A stretch of 19,213 bases of DNA from CAJQQK01 sp051010015 (GTDB lineage: Bacteria > Pseudomonadota > Alphaproteobacteria > Rhizobiales > Hyphomicrobiaceae): contig JBPCVZ010000390.1 of NCBI GenBank assembly GCA_051010015.1, positions 1-19,213 on the forward strand, read 5' to 3'. This document shows positions 7,269 to 14,790 of this stretch, in pieces; position 1 is the first letter of the stretch, and each line of letters starts with the position of its first letter. Below the pieces are notes generated by a model. The model saw only the letters and a list, made by a program, of their open reading frames with translations, ran no database searches and was not told where the DNA came from. The position numbers were made by a program, and so were the translations under genes.

Positions 7269-8837
7269 ATGGCAGGAAGGTCTCACCATAGATTGCCGCC
7301 GGAAAAACTGGAGATCAGGCTGGTCGTCGGAAAACGTTCGGACGGTGGAAGCGATTTGCCTGATATCTTGTGTGGTGGCGAACAGGAGCCATCGGTCACG
7401 CGGCGACTGAGGACGGTTTACTTCGACACACCGTCGCACGACCTGCGGCTTCATCAGATTTCCCTGCGAGTACGCGAGGTCGACAGTTCCTGGCGTCAGA
7501 CGGTGAAATGCGAGACGCGGATCAAAAGCGGGTTGTCGCATCCAATCGAAGTCGAAGGCGACGTGGCCGGTCCGAAACCAGATCTGCGCGCCATCGCCGA
7601 CGCGAAGCTGCGCCGGCGCCTTCGTAAAATCATTGGTGCGAAGCGGTTGAAGCAGATCTTCGAAAAGGATATCCGCCGGACGACACAACTTGTCTCTGAC
7701 TCCGACGGCAACCAAATCGAGATTGCGTACGACGATGCGGCGATCAAGACCACCAAGGACACCGAGAAGTTCACAGAACTGAAGCTTGGCCTCAAGCGGG
7801 GCCATCCGAGCGGCTTGATGGAAGTCATCAGGTTGTTGACCGAAAACAACATTCCGATACGGCTTTCCAGTAATAGCGAGACGGAACGGGGTTGTCGCTG
7901 CCTGCTGCTGAACAGCGATGCCGAGCTCAAACCTGTGAAGTTGAAACCAAGTGCCGTTGCCACAGGCCAAAAAGTGCCCGAAGCGTTTCGAATGATTGGA
8001 CTGTCGACTGTCGCGCAGATATTGCACAACTGGTCCGTCGTGCTGAATGACACCGATTCCGGTGGTCCCCATCAGTTGCGCATCGGAGTCCGGTTCTTGC
8101 GTACGCTGCTGCGTGCCTTCCGCCCTGAAATCGACAGCGAGGAGCTGCGCCGGTTGGAGCGAGATCTGAGGGAACTTGCGCGGATCGTCGGTAAACTCCG
8201 AGATCTCGATGTCCTTAGTCTGGAAGTCGTTGGTGGTCTTGATCGACCTGATGAGCTTGCGGCTGGCTTCAAGGAGCTCGACAAAGATCTGACGGCGCGC
8301 CGTGAGCGCCAGCGCGCAGCCGTACGCGAAATCCTGCGCAGTCAGGAAATGCAGACGCTGCAAATCCGCCTTGCGCTGCTGCCGAACCGGTTGGGTTGGG
8401 AGCACGTCCGACCCGACACGCCTCTCACCAAGAGGAAAGTCGAATCAATTGCCCGTAAAGCTCTTGACAGGAGCTGGCGTCATGCCCGTTCGCTCGGCAA
8501 ACGTATCGACAAGCTGTCCATTGAGGAGCGTCACGACCTGCGCAAGAAGCTCAAAGTCCTGCGCTACACCCTCGATGCCTTCAGCCCGCTCTACCAAAGA
8601 AAGAAGTTTCGACGATTTGTTCGCGATCTGAAACGCCTGCAGGATATCTTCGGCTACCTCAACGATGCGACGCTTGCTGTGCAACTCCACGATCGTGCAG
8701 ATACGTTAGAGACGAACGCCGTCCAGCAGACGATCGGTTATGTTGTCGGCTATCACGCCTCGAACAGCGCGTTCAGCTGGCACGATGCCAGGCGCCGTTG
8801 GGCAAAACTCGTGGCTGACGATCGACCCTGGTCTTGA
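7269..8837 (+). CDS. CYTH and CHAD domain protein
   Basis: A 522-residue cytoplasmic protein with an N-terminal CYTH (triphosphate tunnel metalloenzyme) domain at about 12-215 and a C-terminal CHAD domain at about 240-515. CYTH features include TVYFDTPSHDLRL (49-61), SLRVRE (65-70) and WRQTVK (75-80). CHAD features are HQLRIGVRFLRTLLRAF (268-284), KLRDLDVL, HDLRKKLKVLRYTLDAF and LQDIFGYLNDATLA. The conserved histidines and basic helices fit the helical CHAD fold, which binds inorganic polyphosphate. The hallmark ExExK at the start of CYTH is EIRLV here (residues 15-19), so two of three signature residues are replaced and triphosphatase activity is doubtful. The protein may act mainly as a polyphosphate-binding factor. 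No clear Shine-Dalgarno precedes ATG 7269; the domain start supports it. The gene stands alone. Confidence 0.9.
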   Translation: MAGRSHHRLPPEKLEIRLVVGKRSDGGSDLPDILCGGEQEPSVTRRLRTVYFDTPSHDLRLHQISLRVREVDSSWRQTVKCETRIKSGLSHPIEVEGDVAGPKPDLRAIADAKLRRRLRKIIGAKRLKQIFEKDIRRTTQLVSDSDGNQIEIAYDDAAIKTTKDTEKFTELKLGLKRGHPSGLMEVIRLLTENNIPIRLSSNSETERGCRCLLLNSDAELKPVKLKPSAVATGQKVPEAFRMIGLSTVAQILHNWSVVLNDTDSGGPHQLRIGVRFLRTLLRAFRPEIDSEELRRLERDLRELARIVGKLRDLDVLSLEVVGGLDRPDELAAGFKELDKDLTARRERQRAAVREILRSQEMQTLQIRLALLPNRLGWEHVRPDTPLTKRKVESIARKALDRSWRHARSLGKRIDKLSIEERHDLRKKLKVLRYTLDAFSPLYQRKKFRRFVRDLKRLQDIFGYLNDATLAVQLHDRADTLETNAVQQTIGYVVGYHASNSAFSWHDARRRWAKLVADDRPWS

Positions 8838-9324
8838 TTAGGCTGGGCGGCGGCGCTCGAAGCTTGCAATTGCAAGCGCCAATGAGGGCCCACAACAGCT
8901 TTGTTGCAGGTCCCGCGCCTCAATAAAAATGGTCAGCCATACCGACAAGATAGCACCTGCAAATTGCAAAGACGTGACAGTTAGCTCCTCGAGGTCGGAA
9001 GGCTGGCGGGCGTAGAGACGGGCTTGCCCTGTTGCTGCCGGCCCTTACCGTACGAGAAAAGGCCAGAGCGCCCAACTTCTCTGCTGCATGCGGCTACGTC
9101 GGCGGAAGTCGGCAATCGCCCTTCCGTTGACGCCAAGCCAAATTGCGCCGCCGGTCACGCAGGGCGCTGACACTGGTCGAGCGCTACGGGTTCTTCAAGA
9201 CCGGCACGGGTCAATAGCGTCACCGATCGCTGTACTGATCCGGCACCACCATCTCGCTGCGTCGATGCAGGAATAGAGCCGTTCATGGTTGATCGCGTCA
9301 TCCAGAGAGTTCTCTAGGTAACGG
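8838..9324. other. Convergent intergenic region downstream of CYTH-CHAD gene and betaine-type operon
   Basis: 487 bp between two convergent transcription units. No gene is supported. It contains a perfect 16-bp palindrome (8862-8877) and a related TGCAAATTGCA (8958-8968). The 3' end of the long minus-strand operon must lie here, but I see no classical stem plus T-run. Confidence 0.45.
8862..8877. repeat. Perfect 16-bp palindrome after the CYTH-CHAD gene
   Basis: GCTTGCAATTGCAAGC is fully self-complementary and starts 25 bp after the CYTH-CHAD stop. With flanking GGCGCT (8852-8857) an alternative pairing to AGCGCC (8875-8880) is possible. A spacer-free palindrome is more like a dimeric protein-binding site than an RNA hairpin; a terminator role is possible but lacks a T-run. 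Confidence 0.45.
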
Positions 9325-10659
9325 CTAGAGCTCGGCACCTGCCTTGAACTCGCCCCACCTAATTGTCGCACTGGCGCCCAGATAGGCAATCGGCTCCGGC
9401 GGCAGGCGCGTCGGGGATGGTTGCGAGAGCATATCGTCCAGCAATGGACTGGCAATGCCGCTCGCAAGGTCAGCGGCCAGCATGCCGGAGACGGTTCCCT
9501 TCGCGGTACCCAAGCCGTTCTGGCAGCACGCTGCGAATAAACCTGGCTGGAGTTCACCGAACGCGGGTGCGCTGTTCCGACTGAGACACAATCTGCCTCC
9601 CCAGCGATATTCCGCAGCGACGCCGGAAAGCATTGGAAACCGGTGCCGGAATGCGCGGTCATGATTGCGGCCGCAGTCAGCGATCTGGCGCTCGGATATC
9701 TCCATTGATGGATTGCAGGTGAAACGGTTGCGCACGATGATGCGATGGCCACCGGTCCCGCAGATACGTCGGACGGTTGTGCCGAGCGGATCGGCAGGCG
9801 TTACAGCCCATCTTGCCGCGCCACCGAGCGTTCGTACCTCTTCATCGTTCAATGCACGCGTCATAGAGGCATAAGTGAATACATGGATCAATTGACGTGG
9901 GAAGAAACCGAAGCTTTCCGCATGACCGTTAACGGCGAGGATCACCCGGCCGGCGGTGACGTCCCCGCCCGGCGTCTTGGCGATCCAATCCTGGCCGCGG
10001 TGCTTCAGCTCAATAACAGGTGAGCGTTCGTGAATGGCAACACGATTGGACAATAGTCCTTGGGCGACACCGCGCACGAACAGTGCGGGTTGGATCATTG
10101 CGGCGTGTGGCGTGAAGAGACCGCCTTGGTAGTAATTCGTGCCGGTGAGTTCGCGCATCTGTGTGGCGTCCAGCATCTCGTGCACCTCGTCCAGCTTCTC
10201 GAGGTGGGTGCCGTAGGCGGTGTTGTGTTTCATGCCTTTCGCGGTTGCGGCTGCATTAATCTTACCGCTTTTAACAATGGCTTCGTCGCTCAACCCGTAT
10301 TGATTTGCGGCGTCCAAGGCAAACGAGATTCCAGCCCGGTTCAGCCGGGTTTGCTTGCGATCGTCTTCCAGGTTGCCGCCGTAGTCTTCGGAAGCAAGGT
10401 CATGTGGCAAATCGATCATGAAGCCGGAGTTGCGTCCGGCGGGCCCTTCCGCAATGCGAGCCGCCTCCAGCACCGTGATGCGATCGCTCGGGTGCAGCTG
10501 CGAAAGCCGTCGCGCCGCGGCCAGGCCTGCGAATCCGGCGCCGATCACCAGCCACTCGCTGGTGAGGCTTTCGCGAAGTTCAGGATTGGGTTGCCGTGGC
10601 GGCAAAATCGCGTCCCAACCGGCAGGGCCTGAATCTTTCGGCAATCGAGTGACTTTCAC
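9325..10659 (-). CDS. DAO-family FAD-dependent oxidoreductase
   Basis: A 444-residue flavoprotein of the D-amino-acid oxidase/sarcosine oxidase (DAO) superfamily. The dinucleotide-binding motif GAGFAGLAAARR spans 40-51, Glu65 in ITVLEA would bind the ADP ribose, and AGRNSGF (74-80) follows as usual. The substrate-domain entry GLFTPHAAMIQPALFVRG and the C-terminal FAD-contacting NGLGTAKGTVSG are present. The start is a GTG at 10659 that overlaps the TGA of the preceding SDR gene (GTGA), so translation is probably coupled; there is little independent Shine-Dalgarno. It is the last gene of the eight-gene operon. In that setting it probably oxidises a secondary or N-methyl amine, such as an N-methyl imino acid or cis-4-hydroxy-D-proline, to an imine. 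This substrate is inferred, not shown. Confidence 0.9.
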   Translation of the reverse strand: MKVTRLPKDSGPAGWDAILPPRQPNPELRESLTSEWLVIGAGFAGLAAARRLSQLHPSDRITVLEAARIAEGPAGRNSGFMIDLPHDLASEDYGGNLEDDRKQTRLNRAGISFALDAANQYGLSDEAIVKSGKINAAATAKGMKHNTAYGTHLEKLDEVHEMLDATQMRELTGTNYYQGGLFTPHAAMIQPALFVRGVAQGLLSNRVAIHERSPVIELKHRGQDWIAKTPGGDVTAGRVILAVNGHAESFGFFPRQLIHVFTYASMTRALNDEEVRTLGGAARWAVTPADPLGTTVRRICGTGGHRIIVRNRFTCNPSMEISERQIADCGRNHDRAFRHRFPMLSGVAAEYRWGGRLCLSRNSAPAFGELQPGLFAACCQNGLGTAKGTVSGMLAADLASGIASPLLDDMLSQPSPTRLPPEPIAYLGASATIRWGEFKAGAEL

Positions 10660-11390
10660 GGGAGGCTCAACTTTGCTGTTCGGCCGCCATCGGCGACATA
10701 GACTTGACCGGTGACAAAGGCGGCATCGTCAGAAGCCAGCCAGGTGACGAGGGCGGCGATCTCTTCCGGCGAGCCGGTCCGCCCGATTGGGTGGAGTTGA
10801 TTGAGACGTTCCGAAAACCCCGGGCGATGAGCCATCGACGCGACGAAGTCGGCGTTGAGCGGTGTGTCTATCCATCCGGGAGCAACAGCATTGCAGCGCA
10901 CGCCGTCCGGGCCATGGTCGATCGCGACGGCACGCGTCAAACCGTGTAGACCGGCTTTTGAAGCACAGTAAGCCGGGTGACGTGGATTAGCGCCGAGCCC
11001 TTCGATGGAGCCCATGTTGACGATAGAGCCCCCTGCTGCCCGCAGATGCGGTAAGGCATGTTTGATCATTAGAAACGGCGCCGTAAGATTGACATCCAAT
11101 GTGCGTTGCCACGCATCGAGCGACATTTCGTCGACCGCGCCTTCCTTCATGATACCGGCATTGTTGACGAGCACGTCCAGCCGGCCCGCCTTTTCGATGA
11201 TCCATTTGATGATGCGTGCCGGGGCTTGCTTATCTGCAAGGTCGGCTGTGATCGATTCCAAATCGGGGACTTCACCGCGCTGCACGGCAAAGACTCGAGC
11301 GCCTTCGGATACAAAACGCATCGCACAAGCGTGGCCTATACCGCTCGATGCACCGCTCACCAGCACGACCTTGTTCTTGAATCTCCTCAC
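10656..11390 (-). CDS. SDR-family oxidoreductase (second of a tandem pair)
   Basis: A 244-residue classical short-chain dehydrogenase/reductase. The coenzyme motif SGASSGIG is at 12-19 and NNAG at 76-79. The catalytic Ser128, Tyr141 and Lys145 occur as GSIEG and YCASK. The C-terminal GQVYVADGG is standard. I place the start at a GTG at 11390 that overlaps the TGA of the upstream SDR in a GTGA junction; GGAGG lies about 12 nt upstream. An ATG 42 bp further up would lengthen the overlap and add a basic tail foreign to the family. Asp is absent after the second strand (VFAVQRG), where an Arg follows, which hints at NADP(H) over NAD(H). It shares only family-level similarity with its tandem neighbour, so the pair need not be a recent duplication. 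Confidence 0.88.
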   Translation of the reverse strand: MRRFKNKVVLVSGASSGIGHACAMRFVSEGARVFAVQRGEVPDLESITADLADKQAPARIIKWIIEKAGRLDVLVNNAGIMKEGAVDEMSLDAWQRTLDVNLTAPFLMIKHALPHLRAAGGSIVNMGSIEGLGANPRHPAYCASKAGLHGLTRAVAIDHGPDGVRCNAVAPGWIDTPLNADFVASMAHRPGFSERLNQLHPIGRTGSPEEIAALVTWLASDDAAFVTGQVYVADGGRTAKLSLP

Positions 11391-12118
11391 CCGACCGGCT
11401 TGCCTCCGTTTACCTCGACAAGTGTGCCGCACATGTAGCGTGCGCGATTTGAGGCCAGAAACACGACGACATCGGCAATGTCGTCGGGTTTGGCGATGCG
11501 CCCGAGCGGCACACTCGCGTTCAGGTCTTCGATCGCCGTTTCAGTATCCAATCCACGTTGTGAGAAACCGGTTCGCAGCATGGCAGTGTCAACTTCATTG
11601 GGGCAGACGGCATTGACGCGAATGCCTTGTCGCGCGAGATCCCGTCCGAGACATTGCGTCAACGATGCCAGCGCCGCCTTTGACATAACGTAGACCACAT
11701 GATCGGGACCGGGATGAACGCCCCAGCACGATGCCATATTGATGATGGCGCCACCTCCGCTGCGGGCAAGGATCGGCACGGCCGCCCGGCACAACCGAAA
11801 GGGTGCCTCGACATTGATCGCCATCGTTTTCGCGAAATCCTCATCGGTCGCCGACGTGATGGCGCCGCGACGCATGATGCCGGCATTGTTGACCAGGATA
11901 TCGAGCCCACCAAGTGCGTCCGCGGCTTTGTGCGGAAGCTCATCGCAATAGCTGTTCTGCATGAGATCGCCGAGCAGTACGGCATCGGATGTTACCTGCG
12001 GCGTTACCAGATCTCCGGCAGCGACGGTCGCGCCTTCCGCCCGCAACGCGGCTACGATGGCGCTGCCGATGCCACCTGCGGCGCCGGTCACCAAAGCCTT
12101 TCTGCCTTCAAGTAGCAT
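11387..12118 (-). CDS. SDR-family oxidoreductase (first of a tandem pair)
   Basis: A 243-residue classical SDR. TGAAGGIG is at 11-18, and NNAG is at 77-80. Ser130 (in NMAS), Tyr143 and Lys147 (YVMSK) form the catalytic set. Asp36 after the second strand (VAAGD) favours NAD(H). ATG 12118 is chosen over a TTG two codons upstream because GAGG lies 7 nt before the ATG. It begins 9 nt after the stop of the HpbD-like gene and ends in a GTGA overlap with the second SDR. Cofactor preference inferred for the two SDRs differs, which would suit an oxidation followed by a reduction at a hydroxyl-bearing carbon; this is speculative. The substrate is unknown, but the operon suggests a hydroxylated ring or chain derived from a betaine. 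Confidence 0.9.
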   Translation of the reverse strand: MLLEGRKALVTGAAGGIGSAIVAALRAEGATVAAGDLVTPQVTSDAVLLGDLMQNSYCDELPHKAADALGGLDILVNNAGIMRRGAITSATDEDFAKTMAINVEAPFRLCRAAVPILARSGGGAIINMASCWGVHPGPDHVVYVMSKAALASLTQCLGRDLARQGIRVNAVCPNEVDTAMLRTGFSQRGLDTETAIEDLNASVPLGRIAKPDDIADVVVFLASNRARYMCGTLVEVNGGKPVG

Positions 12119-12127
12119 GTCCAATCC

Positions 12128-13231
12128 TCAAAATGACGCTGCTGGTGAATCAAGGCGACTCTCGTCGATCGTCAAACCGAGGCCTGGTCCTGGAGGCAGC
12201 CGGATGTGACCCTTCTCGATCCTAATACCTCCGTCAGTATCGTAGTTTTCGGCAATGTAGGGGGCGGCAAGCCAGACGCCTTCGAGCAACCGCGGGTCCA
12301 CAGTGGCGCCAATATGTGCACAGGCCGCCGCGATGATGTCGCCACCCCAGGAGTCATCGCAAGTATGCGGCATAGATCTGACGTCGCAGATTTCACGGAA
12401 AACCGCCATGGGCGACAGGCCACCGATGCGGGTCACCTTCATGCCGAAACCGTCGCACAGGCTGCCATAGGCCGCTTGCATCACGGTACCGAGATCGGTG
12501 GCCGCCTCGTCAAGGTAAATGGCGTGCGACATCTGAGGCCGCACAGCGGCGATTTCCGCGAGCGTATTGCAGGGCTGTTCAATGACGAGCGGAATGTCGA
12601 TGCATTCGCGACTGAAACGCAAGGCATCCCTAGTCGTCCAACCGCGATTGGCATCGGCGGCCAGCCGCACGGTCGTTCCCACCGTCTCCCAGACTTTGCG
12701 CATGGTTGCAATGTCGATCTCGACCGGCCTGCCGCCCAGCTTGACCTGAAGTCGCCGATAGCCCTCGCCTGCTTTCTCAGCCGCAATCCTGGCAATCTCA
12801 TCGGGAGCTCCAACACCAGTGGCATAGTAGGAGGGGACATCTTCGGTGAGCGCGCCGCCGATCAGATCGCAAACGCGGATACCGTAGTGCTTGCCGAGCA
12901 AATCATGCACCGCTATGTCGATGGCGGCCTTGGCATAGCCGTGACCGTTGAGCAAGGAGTCCATTGCGCGATAGATCGCCTTGGGGTGTATGACAGCCTT
13001 GCCAATCAGATTGGGGCTAATTTCAACGAGGGCGGCGCGGGCACCGGCCGCATGGTGCGGCTGGTAGGTCGGTCCGACCGGACAGGTTTCGCCCCACCCA
13101 ATCAAACCGTTGTCGGCCACAAGCTTCACGATCGTCGTATCCAAGTGCGTGACGGATGCGCGCGCCATCGTATAGGCGCCGCCAACAACTGGCAGATCCT
13201 TCTGGTAGATATGGATCTCAGCAATGCGCAT
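12128..13231 (-). CDS. Mandelate racemase-family enzyme, HpbD-like (hydroxyproline betaine 2-epimerase)
   Basis: A 367-residue enolase-superfamily protein of the mandelate racemase/muconate lactonising group. The N-terminus (MRIAEIHIY, WGETCPVGPTY at 46-56) and most of the body match my memory of the Pelagibaca bermudensis 4-hydroxyproline betaine 2-epimerase HpbD at nearly unchanged spacing. Catalytic bases Lys164 (LQVKLGG) and Lys265 (GMKVTRIGG) and metal ligands Asp193, Glu218 and Asp241 are all in place. Asp292 and Trp320, recalled as contacts to the betaine carboxylate/ammonium region in HpbD, are also present. Related enzymes include cis-3-hydroxy-L-proline dehydratases, which remain an alternative. 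The start at ATG 13231 lies 2 nt after the MttB-family stop. It probably epimerises or dehydrates a (hydroxy)proline-type betaine or amino acid. Family placement is firm; the exact substrate is inferred. Confidence 0.9.
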   Translation of the reverse strand: MRIAEIHIYQKDLPVVGGAYTMARASVTHLDTTIVKLVADNGLIGWGETCPVGPTYQPHHAAGARAALVEISPNLIGKAVIHPKAIYRAMDSLLNGHGYAKAAIDIAVHDLLGKHYGIRVCDLIGGALTEDVPSYYATGVGAPDEIARIAAEKAGEGYRRLQVKLGGRPVEIDIATMRKVWETVGTTVRLAADANRGWTTRDALRFSRECIDIPLVIEQPCNTLAEIAAVRPQMSHAIYLDEAATDLGTVMQAAYGSLCDGFGMKVTRIGGLSPMAVFREICDVRSMPHTCDDSWGGDIIAAACAHIGATVDPRLLEGVWLAAPYIAENYDTDGGIRIEKGHIRLPPGPGLGLTIDESRLDSPAASF

Positions 13232-13233
13232 AA

Positions 13234-14790
13234 TCAATAATCGTTGTTGAGGGCATCGACAGCGGGAATTTCCCGTTCGCGTCTTGCAATGTAGTCTCGT
13301 AGCGCCTCATCGATCGCATCGTCGAGTTTCGGCTCTACGTATGCATCGAGCATCGCCCGCGCTTCGTTTAACGCACGCGCAGTTATTTCCTTCGAGCCGT
13401 CCGCGATCCACTGTTCAACAGAATTGTTGTCGAACAGCTGAGGCATGAAGAAAGCTCGCTGAAAATTTGCCTGGGTGTGGGCATGGCCCAGATAGTGACC
13501 ACCGGGACCAATGTCACGTACGGCCGCGAGTGCTTCATCAAAATCATCCCAACGAATGCCCTCCGCCATACGATAACCCATTGCGCATTGCTCGGCGTCG
13601 ACGACGAACTTCGCGATTGAGCAATGCATGCCCGCTTCGTTCCAACCAGCTGAGTGCCACAAGTAATTGGCACCGGACATGAGAACCGCCATCATCGTTG
13701 ACGCGCTCTCATAACCGGCTTGCGCATCAAAGGTCTTGGCACCGCCGAGCGTGTTCGACGTACGCCAAGGCACATTGTAGTGGCGCGCCATCTGACCGAT
13801 CATGAAGTTCATCAGACTGATCTCCGGTGTGCCGGCCATCGGCGCACCGGAGGCCATCGAAACCGTCGACAGATAGTGACCATAGATCGCCGGACAACCC
13901 TTACGGACAACCTGGGTGTAGGCCAGGGCTGATAGCGCTTCAGCGTTGAGTTGGGCGACTGCCGGCGCCGTCGACGCCGGCGTATTGGCGCCGCCAAGCA
14001 CGAAAGGTGAGCAGAGCACCGGTTGATTGCGACGGCAGAACGCGCGCATGGCACCGAGCATCGTTTCGTCCCAGACGAGCGGGGAATTGCCATTGCAATT
14101 TCCTGTCACGACCGGATGCGACTCCATGAATTCGGCGCCAAACAGGATCGCGCACATGTCGAGAACGTCTTCCGCGTTCTTGGGTGACGTTGTCATGCCC
14201 ATGAACGTCTTGTCCGAATGCTTCATCGAGGAATAGGTAATGCGCAGGTGGCGATGAGCGACAACATGATCCATGGGCTCGACGATGTGGTGGCCGGTCG
14301 AGTGCAGTGCCGGACAGACGTGGGCAAGTTTGTGAAAAGTCGCTAAGTCCTCGAGCGTCGGGCCGCGGCGAACATCGTCAAGATCACGCAGGTAGGGCGC
14401 GCCGGTCATCGGTACAAAGATTGCGTGATCATTACCAAAGGGCAGATTATTGTTCGGATTTCGCGCGTGGTAGGTGAAGCTGTCTGGTACGCTGCTGATC
14501 AACTCGCGTACCAGCCCGCGATCGAGATGCACGCGCTCGCCGCGCACATCCGCGCCCGCCTTCTGCCAGTCCCGCAATGCCTCTGGGTCTCGGAAAACAA
14601 CACCAACATCTTCTAGGATGGCCATGGAAGCATCGTCCACGCGGACAACCTGTTCCTCGTCCATCGGCTCGATGACGGGGAGCTGACGTTTCAAGGCAGG
14701 AAGCATATGTGCGGTACGGTCCGACCTAAGTGCGCGCCGTGCCGAGCGCCCGCCTCGGCGTTTTGGTTTTGCCTCTTGCTCAAGGTTCAC
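13234..14790 (-). CDS. MttB-family (trimethylamine methyltransferase-like) protein without pyrrolysine
   Basis: A 518-residue member of the MttB superfamily. True trimethylamine methyltransferases read an in-frame amber codon as pyrrolysine; this frame is full length without any amber, so it is a non-Pyl homologue. Characterised non-Pyl members demethylate quaternary amines such as glycine betaine, proline betaine and carnitine, transferring the methyl group to a corrinoid protein. The Arg-rich start RRGGRSARRALR (11-22) is a common feature of proteobacterial members. Further family stretches are THLEDL-like PTLEDLATFHKLAHVCP, GNCNGNSPLVWDETMLGAM and GGHYLGHAHTQANF. The start is a GTG at 14790 in a GTGA overlap with the aldehyde dehydrogenase stop. 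It sits directly before the HpbD-like epimerase, which supports a betaine substrate. No corrinoid protein or reactivase lies in the window. Confidence 0.9.
   Translation of the reverse strand: MNLEQEAKPKRRGGRSARRALRSDRTAHMLPALKRQLPVIEPMDEEQVVRVDDASMAILEDVGVVFRDPEALRDWQKAGADVRGERVHLDRGLVRELISSVPDSFTYHARNPNNNLPFGNDHAIFVPMTGAPYLRDLDDVRRGPTLEDLATFHKLAHVCPALHSTGHHIVEPMDHVVAHRHLRITYSSMKHSDKTFMGMTTSPKNAEDVLDMCAILFGAEFMESHPVVTGNCNGNSPLVWDETMLGAMRAFCRRNQPVLCSPFVLGGANTPASTAPAVAQLNAEALSALAYTQVVRKGCPAIYGHYLSTVSMASGAPMAGTPEISLMNFMIGQMARHYNVPWRTSNTLGGAKTFDAQAGYESASTMMAVLMSGANYLWHSAGWNEAGMHCSIAKFVVDAEQCAMGYRMAEGIRWDDFDEALAAVRDIGPGGHYLGHAHTQANFQRAFFMPQLFDNNSVEQWIADGSKEITARALNEARAMLDAYVEPKLDDAIDEALRDYIARREREIPAVDALNNDY

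Noticed and set aside
7176..8405. Long open frame (409 codons) antisense to the CYTH-CHAD gene
   Set aside because: The opposite strand carries clear CYTH and CHAD motifs over the same bases; the antisense product has no known family.
9195..9324. Transposase-like C-terminus on the minus strand (AINHERLYSCID)
   Set aside because: The resemblance to IS-type C-termini is limited to a few residues; the frame runs antisense-free into the FAD gene region in another frame, and no terminal repeats are visible.
13234..14790. Pyrrolysine-containing trimethylamine methyltransferase
   Set aside because: The frame is open over the full family length with no in-frame amber codon, so it belongs to the non-Pyl part of the family.
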